From the NCBI RefSeq assembly GCF_001570905.1, contig NZ_BCSO01000003.1:1-64000 (forward strand): 64,000 nt of DNA. The letters are read 5' to 3'. Below the pieces are notes generated by a model. The model was not told the DNA's origin. It was given only the letters and a program-made list of their open reading frames with translations, and made no database searches. This stretch comes from [Zimmermannella] alba NBRC 15616 (GTDB lineage Bacteria > Actinomycetota > Actinomycetes > Actinomycetales > Microbacteriaceae). Made by a program: the position numbers and the translations under genes. This document shows, one piece after another, positions 1 through 7,665 of the stretch (position 1 is the stretch's first letter; each line of letters opens with the position of its first letter).

Positions 1-735
1 AGCATCCGGCGTCGTCGCGCGGCGGGCTGCGGGCTCGGCTGCGGGTTCGGCGGCAGGCGCAGGGGTGGAGGTCGGAGCAGCCGGGGCGCTCTCGCGTTCC
101 TCGGCCTGCTCGGGTGCCGCATCCTGCACCGGGAGCTGCTTGGTCGCGGGCTCGCGCTGTTCGTTCGGCGCATCGACCGAAGCGTCGGTCTGGTTCACCG
201 ACTCGGCGGCAGGCGCCACTTCCTCAGCCGGTGCCGCGTTCTGGGCAGCCGCCTGCTCCATCGGCGAAATCGTCGTGAGGTCGGGGTTGAAGCGACGGCG
301 CGAACGACGCGTCATCGGGACTTCCTGCGGCAGGTCCTTGTGCGGGTCGCCGTTGAGGTCGAAGCTCTCGGCGGCAGTGCCCTTGCGGCGGTAGCGCGAG
401 AAGAAGTCGTCGGCGTCACCCACCGCGAGCGCGTCGTCATCCGCGAGCTCATCGTTCGTGCGCGGCGTGGAGGCGTTGAAACGGTAGCCCTCGGTAGCGC
501 GGCGTGCTGGGACGGGCGCGGGAGCCTGCTCATCGGCGGCGTTGTCGGCGCCGGAGTCGCTGAGCTCGGCCTCGTTCACGCGGTCGCCGAGGCGGATGCC
601 CTCCGCGAAGCGTCCCTGCGCAGCATTCGAGAGGCCACCGAGTCGAGTCTTGGGCGCCACGAGTCGATAACCGCACTCCGCACAGAACTTCTGTGCCTCG
701 CGGACCTCAGCACCGCATGTGGGACACGACCTCAT
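1..735 (-). CDS. Zinc-ribbon protein with long acidic/proline-rich tail (partial, runs off left edge)
   Basis: Reading leftward from the ATG at 733-735, the frame stays open to the window edge, so the C-terminus is missing. The N-terminus is MRSCPTCGAEVREAQKFCAE followed by CGYRL, a four-cysteine zinc ribbon (CxxC...CxxC) at about residues 4-22. After it comes a low-complexity Ala/Pro/Glu-rich segment with short Arg-rich patches (for example RRSRRF) and no obvious enzymatic motif in the visible part. A good ribosome site (CTGGAGG) precedes the start. Actinobacteria carry many proteins with an N-terminal zinc ribbon, a disordered linker and a distal membrane or binding domain, and this fits that pattern, but the missing end prevents assignment. 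Next upstream on the same strand is the VanY-like gene at 902. Confidence 0.7.
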   Translation of the reverse strand, partial: MRSCPTCGAEVREAQKFCAECGYRLVAPKTRLGGLSNAAQGRFAEGIRLGDRVNEAELSDSGADNAADEQAPAPVPARRATEGYRFNASTPRTNDELADDDALAVGDADDFFSRYRRKGTAAESFDLNGDPHKDLPQEVPMTRRSRRRFNPDLTTISPMEQAAAQNAAPAEEVAPAAESVNQTDASVDAPNEQREPATKQLPVQDAAPEQAEERESAPAAPTSTPAPAAEPAAEPAARRATTPDA

Positions 736-901
736 GAACAACCTCCAGATTGCGCGCACAACAACTGCGCTCGTTCATGCCTACAGGATGAGGCTTGAAG
801 CCAGCCCCGGGCACACCGCCTCGCAACCGAATCGTGCCCTCGAAGGGACACATTTCATGATGCAGATGGAGGTACTCCCCCGCTGGTCGCAGAGGCTCAG
901 G

Positions 902-1738
902 CTACGCGCTCGGCGGCAAGCCCAGGTAGCTCTCGAGGCTCGCCTTGCCGGACTGCTTGATTTGGGCGGCCATCTCACTGCCGACGTAACGAAGCACCCA
1001 GGGCTGCGCCGAGACGCCCGTCTCAGCCTCGGCGCCCGCCGGGTAGCGGACGATGAAGCCGTACTCGTGGGCATGCTCGAGGATGAACGAGCCCTGCGAC
1101 GTTTCCGAGAAGCAGGCGGCTTCCGAGCATTCGTTGTTGTCGAGCGTGACGTTCACGAGCAGACCTGTCTGGTACTCGGAGTGGCCGGGCTGGCCGACCG
1201 TCGCCTTCGCTTCAGCTTCACCCTTGGCCGCAACGGCCTCTTCGTAGAGCGCAGCCTGGTCGCTCGCGGCGACGTACGCCTTCCCCGCCGAGATGCTGTA
1301 GCCGTAGGTGTGCCAGCCGGTCGCGATGAGCTGCAGGAGCGCATCTGCCGTGTCACGGCGCAGCTGCGCGCCCTCGGGGGCGTCGACCCCGACATCCGCC
1401 AGCGCGACAAGGTCATCCGGTGCGTATTCGAGCTGCACGAGCGGACGCTTCGGGCCGACCACGACCGAGAGTGAATCCGGGGAATCCACATCGGCGGCGA
1501 GCGTCGGCGTCGGACGCGCTTCACTCGGTGCGGCGCTCTGCGCAGGCGCGGTCTGAGGGGCCGCAGGCGCTCCGTGGAGAATCTGGTTGACACCCATCCA
1601 CGACACCGCGAGGGCACCGACGGCGAGGATGCTCGTCACGATCCACGACACGGGCGACGAACGGCGCCCACTCGTGCTGGAGGCTGGGCGTCCGGATGCT
1701 GCGCGTCGTTCACTCGTCACCTCTTCAGCCAACCACAT
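902..1738 (-). CDS. VanY/M15B-like membrane-anchored protein lacking catalytic residues (probable pseudoenzyme)
   Basis: 278 residues. One transmembrane segment at about 29-50 is followed by a Pro/Ala linker and an M15B (D,D-carboxypeptidase, VanY-like) fold from about 85. It clearly resembles the neighbouring gene at 2109-3311: shared order, a SPDSL motif, a GxSExQTGL box, EYGFI(V/L)RYP and PW..RY(V/I)G. The active site is gone, however. The zinc His of SEHQTG is Tyr189, the zinc Asp seven residues on is Asn196, and the EPWH Glu and His are Gln245 and Val248. The substrate Arg of SGYRPYATQ is also replaced. Family knowledge says these bind Zn2+ and perform catalysis. I infer a non-catalytic peptidoglycan-binding or regulatory protein. 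The start at 1738 avoids overlap with the divergent gene at 1793; a longer upstream frame would overlap it. Confidence 0.85.
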   Translation of the reverse strand: MWLAEEVTSERRAASGRPASSTSGRRSSPVSWIVTSILAVGALAVSWMGVNQILHGAPAAPQTAPAQSAAPSEARPTPTLAADVDSPDSLSVVVGPKRPLVQLEYAPDDLVALADVGVDAPEGAQLRRDTADALLQLIATGWHTYGYSISAGKAYVAASDQAALYEEAVAAKGEAEAKATVGQPGHSEYQTGLLVNVTLDNNECSEAACFSETSQGSFILEHAHEYGFIVRYPAGAEAETGVSAQPWVLRYVGSEMAAQIKQSGKASLESYLGLPPSA

Positions 1739-1792
1739 TGCGCGGCCTCCCGCCTTGCGCCAGGCCGCAGGAAGAGCCGCTAACGTCGCCGC

Positions 1793-2089
1793 ATGGACTC
1801 GCAGCCCGGCATCACGATTGCCCACAATCCAGCGCGTTCTCGCGTCGTCGCGATTCACGGCGGCGAAGAGATCGGCTTTATGAGCTACCGCGAGGATGCG
1901 GGCGCGATCGTCATCGACCACACGATCGTCGATCCACGCTTCCAGGGACAGGGCGTCGCCTCACAGCTTGTCCGCGAGGGACTAACGGCGCTCGCCGAAG
2001 CATCACCGAAACGGGTCGTGGCGGCGTGCAGCTACGTGCGGATATGGCTCGGGAGGCATCCCGAGTTTGCCCACCTCACCGAGTGGTGA
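1793..2089 (+). CDS. Small GNAT-family N-acetyltransferase (YjdJ-type)
   Basis: A 98-residue protein, the usual length of the compact GCN5-related acetyltransferases. The acetyl-CoA binding loop is visible as DPRFQGQGVASQLVREGL (R/Q-x-x-G-x-G/A, residues about 47-64), preceded by the beta strand AIVIDHTIV typical of motif A. The C-terminus contains the CSYVRIWLGRHPEF signature seen in the YjdJ/PF14542 group (Y-V..W...HPE). The acceptor substrate is unknown. It is the only plus-strand gene in this stretch and is divergent from the VanY-like pseudoenzyme, with 54 bp between start codons. Its stop lies 19 bp from the stop of the convergent VanY gene. Confidence 0.85.
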   Translation: MDSQPGITIAHNPARSRVVAIHGGEEIGFMSYREDAGAIVIDHTIVDPRFQGQGVASQLVREGLTALAEASPKRVVAACSYVRIWLGRHPEFAHLTEW

Positions 2090-2108
2090 GGGGCCGCGAG
2101 GCCTCACG

Positions 2109-3311
2109 CTAGCTCGCGTAGTCGGGCGCCGGTGTTGAGCCGAGGAAGCTCTCGAAGCTCGTCGCCCCGTTGTTGCGGTACGAGGTGGCTGCCTCGCGGC
2201 CGATGTAGCGGAAGTGCCACGGCTCGTACTCGTATCCGGTCACCTCGGTCTGCCCGTTCGGGTAGCGGAGGATGAAGCCGTACTCCCAAGAGTGCTCCGC
2301 AAGCCAGGCTCCTGCACCGGTGTCGCCGAAGCAGGTGTCGAGGACGCAGGTGCCGCCGATCTCGGAGATGTCAGCGACGAGACCCGTCTGGTGTTCGCTG
2401 TAGCCGGGGCGTGCCGAGGTGAGGTCAGCGCCCTCCTGCCCGAGCGAGCGCACGAAGCCGTTGTAGAGCTCTTCCTGGGTGGCGTAGGGGCGGTAGCCGC
2501 TCGTCATGTCAAGTTCGTAGCCGGCCGCGCGGGCTGCCGCGAACATCTCGGCGAGCGCGGTTGCGGCTTCGCTGCGCATCGGGTGACCGTTGGAGGCGGA
2601 GACGCCGAGGGTGGAGAGGTCGACGAGGTCGCTCGGCTCGTACGTGGAGGGCTCGAGCGGGTGAAGCTTGTTCACGAGCACCGTGAGGCTGTCGGGCGAG
2701 GTCTGGTCGAGCGTGAGCGGCTGGCCGGGTGCCGACGCTTGGGTGCCATCATCGACCGGAGCTTCGGCACCTGCATCGCTATTCGCGCCAGCATCCTGCT
2801 GCTCGCCGGGCGCTGCACCCTCGGGTGCCACGCTCGGCTGCTGGGTGTGGTTCGTCCAGCCGTTCGGCTCGGGTGCGCGGAAGAACTGCGGGATGAGGAG
2901 GGCGAGGAGTGCCGCGAGGACAAGGAGCACCACGCCAGCGAGGATGAGGCGACGACGACGAGTGTTGCGGGCGGCCCGCTGGCTGCGGGCTGTATTGGGC
3001 GCGGGCGCAGCGGCGGGGACGACATCCGCTGAAGAAGGCTCGGGAGCGGCCTCCTCGTCAACGAGCGACTCCGGCGCTGCCTCGGCCGGGAGCACGCGCG
3101 TCTCGTCGAGGGCTGCAGTGTCACCACTGGCGGGACGCGAGGATGCTGGTGCAGCGCTCGCGGCGCGTGCGGGACGCGCGGGGGCGGCGCCCTCAATGTC
3201 GATATCGGCGTAGATATCGGGCTCGACATAGCGGTCAGCCCAGCTCGGGTCGATCCCGCGGGATGCCTTCGCACCCTCCGTGCCGTGGCCCGTGTGCTGC
3301 CCGTCGCTCAT
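2109..3311 (-). CDS. D-alanyl-D-alanine carboxypeptidase, VanY/M15B family, membrane anchored
   Basis: 400 residues. A charged cytoplasmic N-terminus of about 115 residues is followed by a single transmembrane helix at about 121-143 (after RRRR), a Ser/Pro/Ala linker, and an extracytoplasmic M15B domain from about 205. The catalytic set is intact: SGYRPY (Arg274), SEHQTGLVAD (zinc ligands His307 and Asp314) and EPWHFRYIG (Glu363 base, His366 zinc ligand). The family trims the terminal D-Ala of peptidoglycan stem peptides. The start was placed at 3311 because GGAGGAATC lies just upstream; the upstream extension of the frame has no such support. It is the active paralogue of the gene at 902-1738. 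Confidence 0.9.
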   Translation of the reverse strand: MSDGQHTGHGTEGAKASRGIDPSWADRYVEPDIYADIDIEGAAPARPARAASAAPASSRPASGDTAALDETRVLPAEAAPESLVDEEAAPEPSSADVVPAAAPAPNTARSQRAARNTRRRRLILAGVVLLVLAALLALLIPQFFRAPEPNGWTNHTQQPSVAPEGAAPGEQQDAGANSDAGAEAPVDDGTQASAPGQPLTLDQTSPDSLTVLVNKLHPLEPSTYEPSDLVDLSTLGVSASNGHPMRSEAATALAEMFAAARAAGYELDMTSGYRPYATQEELYNGFVRSLGQEGADLTSARPGYSEHQTGLVADISEIGGTCVLDTCFGDTGAGAWLAEHSWEYGFILRYPNGQTEVTGYEYEPWHFRYIGREAATSYRNNGATSFESFLGSTPAPDYAS

Positions 3312-3372
3312 TTGAGATTCCTCCACCGTTCGCTGCGCGTACCGAGCATGCCATGATCCCGAGACATTCCGG

Positions 3373-4422
3373 CTACGGCACCCGGTAGGTCCATTCCTTG
3401 GAGTTGAACTTCGACTCGGCAAGCTCTTCAGCGCGCGCGAGTTCTTCCGGACGCAGCTCGTCGAAGGTGCCGCCGTGCTGCGACATGAAGGTCTTCGTGA
3501 GCGAGTCGATGATGTCCTGGCGGGCCATACCGGTCTGCGTGCGGAGCGGGCTCACGCGCTTCTTCGCACTCGTCGTGCCCTTGTCGGAGAGCTTTTCGCG
3601 GCCGATCCGGAGCACGTCGACCATGGCATCCGCGTCAATGTCGTAGCTGAGGGTCGCGTGGTGCAGCACCGCGCCCGAGCCGAGACGCTTCTGCGCGGCA
3701 CCACCGATCTTGCCGTTCGGGCTCGCGATGTCGTTGAGCGGCTGGTAGACCGCTTCGATGCCGAGCTCGTGGAGACCGTCGAGCACCCACGCGTCAAGGA
3801 AGGCGTACGACTCCTGGAACGACATCCCCTGCACGAGGTCAAGCGGAACGACGAGCGAGTAGGTGACGACGTTGCCCGCCTCCATGAACATGGCGCCACC
3901 GCCGGTGATGCGGCGCACGACATCCACATTGCGGCGCTTCGCCGCCTCGAGGTCGACCTCGTTCTTCACCGACTGGAAGGAGCCGAGCACGACCGCCGAG
4001 GAATCCCAATCCCAGAAGCGCAGCAACGGCTTCGAGCGGCCCGCGCCAACTTGTTCGGCGAGCACCTGGTCGAGGGCGACGTGCACGCGCGGGGCGAGCA
4101 CGCCCGGGCGGAGGATGCGGAAGTCGAGCTCACGCCAGTCGATCGCCCGCGTAATGGCACGGCGGACGACGATGCCGATCGCTTCGGGCGTGACGCCAAG
4201 GAGCGTCGTCCCCTCCGGGATGGCGTTCGAGATGACACGGGCGATGTCTTCAGCGGAGCTGTCAATCGGGAGGCCCTTGAGGGCGTCATTCATGACCTCG
4301 AGCGCATCATCCGGGTCGAGGAAGAAGTCGCCAGCCAGGCGCGGGTTCGCAATGCGGCCGTCCTGTTCGTCGAGGTCAACGACGACGAGCTTGCCGCCGG
4401 GGACTTTGTATTCGCCGTGCAT
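3373..4422 (-). CDS. lplA: Lipoate-protein ligase A family protein with N-terminal accessory domain
   Basis: 349 residues. The first about 80 residues (GEYKVPGGKLVVVDL ... GDFFLDP) match the lipoate-ligase accessory domain, which in E. coli LplA is C-terminal. Here it precedes the catalytic BPL/LplA domain. The catalytic domain shows the adenylate-binding RRITGGGAMFM motif and NGKIGGAAQKR with the lysine expected to contact lipoyl-AMP. The enzyme should activate lipoate with ATP and attach it to E2 and GcvH proteins. The ATG at 4422 has a GAGGAG site; the longer upstream frame overlaps the next gene and is Ser/Pro/Arg junk. It could also act as an octanoyltransferase-like enzyme; substrate preference cannot be read from sequence. 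Confidence 0.85.
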   Translation of the reverse strand: MHGEYKVPGGKLVVVDLDEQDGRIANPRLAGDFFLDPDDALEVMNDALKGLPIDSSAEDIARVISNAIPEGTTLLGVTPEAIGIVVRRAITRAIDWRELDFRILRPGVLAPRVHVALDQVLAEQVGAGRSKPLLRFWDWDSSAVVLGSFQSVKNEVDLEAAKRRNVDVVRRITGGGAMFMEAGNVVTYSLVVPLDLVQGMSFQESYAFLDAWVLDGLHELGIEAVYQPLNDIASPNGKIGGAAQKRLGSGAVLHHATLSYDIDADAMVDVLRIGREKLSDKGTTSAKKRVSPLRTQTGMARQDIIDSLTKTFMSQHGGTFDELRPEELARAEELAESKFNSKEWTYRVP

Positions 4423-4468
4423 GGGGTTCTCCTCGAATGGATGGTGTGGGGATGAGGTTGAGGGTGCC

Positions 4469-5371
4469 CTAGCGGGCCGGGAAGTGGTCGTGGAGCCACG
4501 CGATGAGGCCCTCGGTGATTTCGTCGCGGTTGCGCTCAAAGAAGACTTCGTGGCGGGCCTCGGGGTAGATGCGGAGCGTCACGTCCGAGCATCCGCTCCA
4601 GCGCCGGAGGGCACGTGCGAGCATCTTCGGGCCGCGAGCGCCGAAGCCGAGCGGGTCGTTGCTGCCAGCAAGGATGAGGATCGGGAGGTCGCCGGGGCTG
4701 TTCGGGTCGAGGCGGTGCCGCGGGAAGCTGAGAAGCTGCACTGCCTGCAGGCTCGACCACACGGGCTGCTTCGCCGTGTCGAAGCAGTAGGGGTCGGCGG
4801 CGAAGAGGGCACGCTGTTCCTCGTCGCGGCTCAGCCAGGCAAGTCCGGTGTCGTCGCATGCGGCGTAGGCGGCATTGAGCTTGCCCGGATTGATGAGGCC
4901 CGGCACGGGCAGGGTCGTACCCGTGAAGACAGCGGCAGAAAAGAGATGCCCGGAGTGGTTGAGCAGCTGCTGGCCGAGGAGCGAGCCCCACGAGTGACCA
5001 AGCAGGATGAGGGGGCTCTGCTCTGCACGGGATCGCGCGAGGCGAGCCACATCGCTCAGTGCGCGCCGCGCCCGCAAATTCGTCCCCGGGCCGACCCTGC
5101 CGAGCCCGCGTCCACGTTCGGCGGTGAGTCCGTGACCGAGGTGATCCGGCGCGATGACACTGAACCCGGCGCCGGCAAGCCGCGCTGCGAGCGGCCCATA
5201 ACGTCGGGCGTGTTCGCCGACGCCGTGCGCGAGCAGGATGGTGCCGCGCGGCGCCTCGACGAGCCGCGTGTGGACGACCATTTCGTCGCCCTCGCGAGTG
5301 CGCAGGATCTCGAAGTCGGTGAACCCGCGCGCCTCGGAAGCGTGGCGCTCACGTGCTGCGGTCGCGTTCAT
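4469..5371 (-). CDS. Alpha/beta hydrolase (monoacylglycerol lipase / S33 type)
   Basis: 300 residues with the hallmarks of the Hydrolase_4 (lysophospholipase/monoglyceride lipase) group: the oxyanion segment LLAHGVGEHARRY, the PDHLGHGLTAERGRG strand-loop, and the nucleophile elbow LLGHSWGSLLG (catalytic Ser in GHSWG). A late aspartate sits in AGSNDPLGF, and the catalytic histidine is in EARHEVFFE. No signal peptide is visible, so it is cytosolic. Likely role: ester or monoacylglycerol hydrolysis. It lies 46 bp upstream of the lipoate ligase gene on the same strand, so the two may be cotranscribed. Confidence 0.85.
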   Translation of the reverse strand: MNATAARERHASEARGFTDFEILRTREGDEMVVHTRLVEAPRGTILLAHGVGEHARRYGPLAARLAGAGFSVIAPDHLGHGLTAERGRGLGRVGPGTNLRARRALSDVARLARSRAEQSPLILLGHSWGSLLGQQLLNHSGHLFSAAVFTGTTLPVPGLINPGKLNAAYAACDDTGLAWLSRDEEQRALFAADPYCFDTAKQPVWSSLQAVQLLSFPRHRLDPNSPGDLPILILAGSNDPLGFGARGPKMLARALRRWSGCSDVTLRIYPEARHEVFFERNRDEITEGLIAWLHDHFPAR

Positions 5372-5429
5372 GATTGCTCAGCGTAGTCCTCGACGTGACC
5401 GGCACAACAGCCCTACCGAGCGTGCCCGA

Positions 5430-5861
5430 CTAGTGCCACTCGCTGCCGTGCGGCGGGATGACCTCGCGTTCCGTCGGTGGAGGCATCCGTCGTCCCGGCC
5501 CCTCGGGCGGGTCGTTCGCGCGGACCACGCCGATGCCGCCACCGATCGTCCAGGCGAGCAGGCCCGAGGCAATGACGGCCATGATGAGCCCGTAGCCGTC
5601 GGCTATGAGGCCAATCGAATCGAACCACCACATGAGCGCGACGCCCGAGATGATGAGGATGCAGCCCGCCCAGAGCCAGCCGCGGAAGGTGCGCAGACCG
5701 CGAGCGCGCTGCTCGTGGGTCATGGGATGACGTCCAAGTCGCTCACGAACCGGCGGGAGGCTGCCCGTGCGGTAGCGCCAGAGCCAGCTCTCGACGCTCG
5801 TGAACATAACGACAACGAGCGCGAGGAGCGCGATGGTGGGCAGCACGTAGGGATTCGTCAC
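5430..5861 (-). CDS. Hypothetical three-helix membrane protein
   Basis: 143 residues with three hydrophobic helices at about 8-25, 59-80 and 90-112 and a polar proline-rich C-tail. A basic loop between helices 1 and 2 (RERLGRHPMTHEQRARGLRTF) should be cytoplasmic. It starts with GTG overlapping the stop codon of the upstream ABC ATPase gene (GTGA, 4 bp), so translation is probably coupled. I do not recognise a family and the pairing gives no firm function; such short proteins beside ATPases are sometimes accessory membrane subunits. Confidence 0.75.
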   Translation of the reverse strand: MTNPYVLPTIALLALVVVMFTSVESWLWRYRTGSLPPVRERLGRHPMTHEQRARGLRTFRGWLWAGCILIISGVALMWWFDSIGLIADGYGLIMAVIASGLLAWTIGGGIGVVRANDPPEGPGRRMPPPTEREVIPPHGSEWH

Positions 5862-6946
5862 GGTGAGGCCACCTCGTTCGTGGCGGCGTCGAGGCGGAGT
5901 CCGCTCGCAACGTCAAAGCAGTGGATGCTGTCAGCACGGGCCGCGAGGTGCAGGACGTCGCCTGTGGCAACGCGCTGCGCGCCGCTCACGCGCGCGACAA
6001 TCTGCCGCTCCTCGCCTGCGATCTCGGCGGTGCCGTACACGTGGGCGTCGGCGCCGAGCGCTTCGACCATGTCGACGCGGAGGGCGATGCCGCCCTCGGT
6101 GACGAGTTCGAGATGCTCCGGGCGGATGCCGAGCGTGACCTCGGCAGCATCCATTGCAGGCACCGTCAGGCGCTGGCCGCCGAAATCCACGGCGTCCTCG
6201 GTCACAGGAAGCTGGAGGAGGTTCATGGCGGGTGAGCCGATAAATCCCGCGACGAAGACATTCGCGGGACGCTCGTAGAGTTCGCGTGGCGGGGCAACCT
6301 GCTGGAGCGTGCCGTCCTTCAAGACCGCGACGCGGTCGCCCATCGTCATCGCCTCAACCTGGTCGTGGGTGACGTAGACCGTCGTCGCACCCAGGCGGCG
6401 CTGCAGACGTGCGATCTGCGTGCGGGTCTGCACGCGAAGCTTTGCGTCGAGGTTCGACAGCGGCTCATCCATGCAGAACACGGCAGGTTCGCGCACGATG
6501 GCGCGGCCCATCGCAACGCGCTGACGCTGGCCACCGGAGAGCTCCTTCGGCTTGCGGTCGAGGAGCGGCGTCAGGTCGAGTATTTCGGCGGCTTCGTGCA
6601 CGCGGCGGCGGATCTCATCCTTCGGGAACTTCTTGCGCTTGAGCGCGAAGCTCATGTTCTCGGCGACCGTCATGTGCGGGTAGAGTGCATAGTTCTGGAA
6701 GACCATGGCGATGTCGCGGTCTTTCGGGTCGACATCCGTGACGTCCTTGCCATCGAGGCGGATCTCACCACTCGAGATCTCTTCGAGACCCGCGAGCATA
6801 CGCAGCACCGTGGACTTACCCGACCCCGAAGGGCCAACGAGCACGAGGAACTCGCCGTCGGCAATCTCGAGCGAGAACTCGTCGACCGCGGGGCGCTCAG
6901 CACCCGCATAGACAAGACTCGCACGATCGAATGTGACGCTGGCCAT
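5858..6946 (-). CDS. ABC transporter ATP-binding protein, MalK/UgpC/MsmX family, orphan
   Basis: 362 residues. Walker A GPSGSGKST (about 37-45), Q-loop VFQNYALYPHMT, signature LSGGQRQRVAMGRA, Walker B VFCMDEPLSNLD and switch VTHDQVEAM are all intact. A C-terminal OB/TOBE regulatory domain (LGIRPEHLEL) marks the carbohydrate-importer (CUT1) class. No permease or binding-protein gene is adjacent, so it probably energises sugar importers encoded elsewhere, as MsmX/MsmK do. The start at 6946 has GGAG upstream (GGGAGAAGGAGTCCC). A match to the RecA-independent DNA-damage promoter motif lies 59-81 bp upstream (7005-7027), which is unexpected for a sugar ATPase. Confidence 0.9.
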   Translation of the reverse strand: MASVTFDRASLVYAGAERPAVDEFSLEIADGEFLVLVGPSGSGKSTVLRMLAGLEEISSGEIRLDGKDVTDVDPKDRDIAMVFQNYALYPHMTVAENMSFALKRKKFPKDEIRRRVHEAAEILDLTPLLDRKPKELSGGQRQRVAMGRAIVREPAVFCMDEPLSNLDAKLRVQTRTQIARLQRRLGATTVYVTHDQVEAMTMGDRVAVLKDGTLQQVAPPRELYERPANVFVAGFIGSPAMNLLQLPVTEDAVDFGGQRLTVPAMDAAEVTLGIRPEHLELVTEGGIALRVDMVEALGADAHVYGTAEIAGEERQIVARVSGAQRVATGDVLHLAARADSIHCFDVASGLRLDAATNEVASP

Positions 6947-7004
6947 GGGACTCCTTCTCCCGCCGGTAGGCACGTACCGGACGATCCGTTGCAGGGATGC
7001 TTCG

Positions 7005-7027
7005 AGCCTACGCCGCACCACCGACAT
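7005..7027 (-). promoter_or_regulatory. PafBC/RecA-NDp-like promoter motif before the ABC ATPase gene
   Basis: Minus strand reads ATGTCGGTG, then eight bases, then TAGGCT. This matches the mycobacterial RecA-independent damage promoter consensus (TTGTCRGTG-N8-TANNNT) at all but the first base. The predicted start is about 50 nt before the ATG at 6946. Confidence 0.55.
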
Positions 7028-7176
7028 CCGATTTCGCCCGGGGCCCGTGATCGCTCCTGGCGCACGAGGACGCGGATACGCGACGAGAAACGGAGGCAAG
7101 GTCACGCGCTCGATTGATGTTCTGCTCGGCTCGGGCTGTTGAGATAGAGGCATCCAGCAATCCAGGGAGTGGAAGC

Positions 7177-7623
7177 GTGATCGATCTCAAGACGACGAAG
7201 ATGACCGAGCGACTCGTTGCGGTCACCGCGGCCGTGGCAGTGCTGCCGCTGCTCGCAGGGTGCACGGCGCTCGCGGGCCTCAACGGCGGCAACGAGCCTG
7301 CGCCGAGCGAGACGGCCACGCCGGTCACGTGTTCCACTGAAGGTGCCGAGGGCGAGGCGACCGAGAGCGAGCAGCAGGCCTGCGACGAGCTCAACGGCAC
7401 CTCGAGCGAGGCACCCGAGTCGAGCGAATCGCCTGAGCCTGGCCAGAACGACCAGGACGGCGACCACGACCAGAGCCAGCAGGATGGCGGCAACAGCCCG
7501 AAGCCGAACCACACGCAGGGCGGTTCGGGCTCACACAGCGGTGGCGGCTCCACGCACGACAACGGCACCACCGGCGGCCACAACGACGACCGCCCGCAGC
7601 TGACCGCCAGCCCGCGCCCGTAG
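7177..7623 (+). CDS. Hypothetical lipoprotein, acidic low-complexity tail
   Basis: 148 residues. The N-terminus has lysines, a hydrophobic stretch (ERLVAVTAAVAVLPLLAGCTA) and the lipobox LAGC, so it should be a lipid-anchored exported protein. The mature part is almost entirely Ser/Glu/Asp/Gly/His/Asn-rich and has no recognisable domain; the His/Asn/Gly-rich end (SHSGGGSTHDNGTTGGHND) could bind metal but that is speculation. The GTG at 7177 has GGGAGTGGAAG before it; an in-frame ATG at 7201 is an alternative start. It is alone on the plus strand between two minus-strand genes. Confidence 0.7.
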   Translation: MIDLKTTKMTERLVAVTAAVAVLPLLAGCTALAGLNGGNEPAPSETATPVTCSTEGAEGEATESEQQACDELNGTSSEAPESSESPEPGQNDQDGDHDQSQQDGGNSPKPNHTQGGSGSHSGGGSTHDNGTTGGHNDDRPQLTASPRP

Positions 7624-7665
7624 CGTTCCGCGCGTTCAACGCGGGCGCGCAGCACGGCGGTGCCG

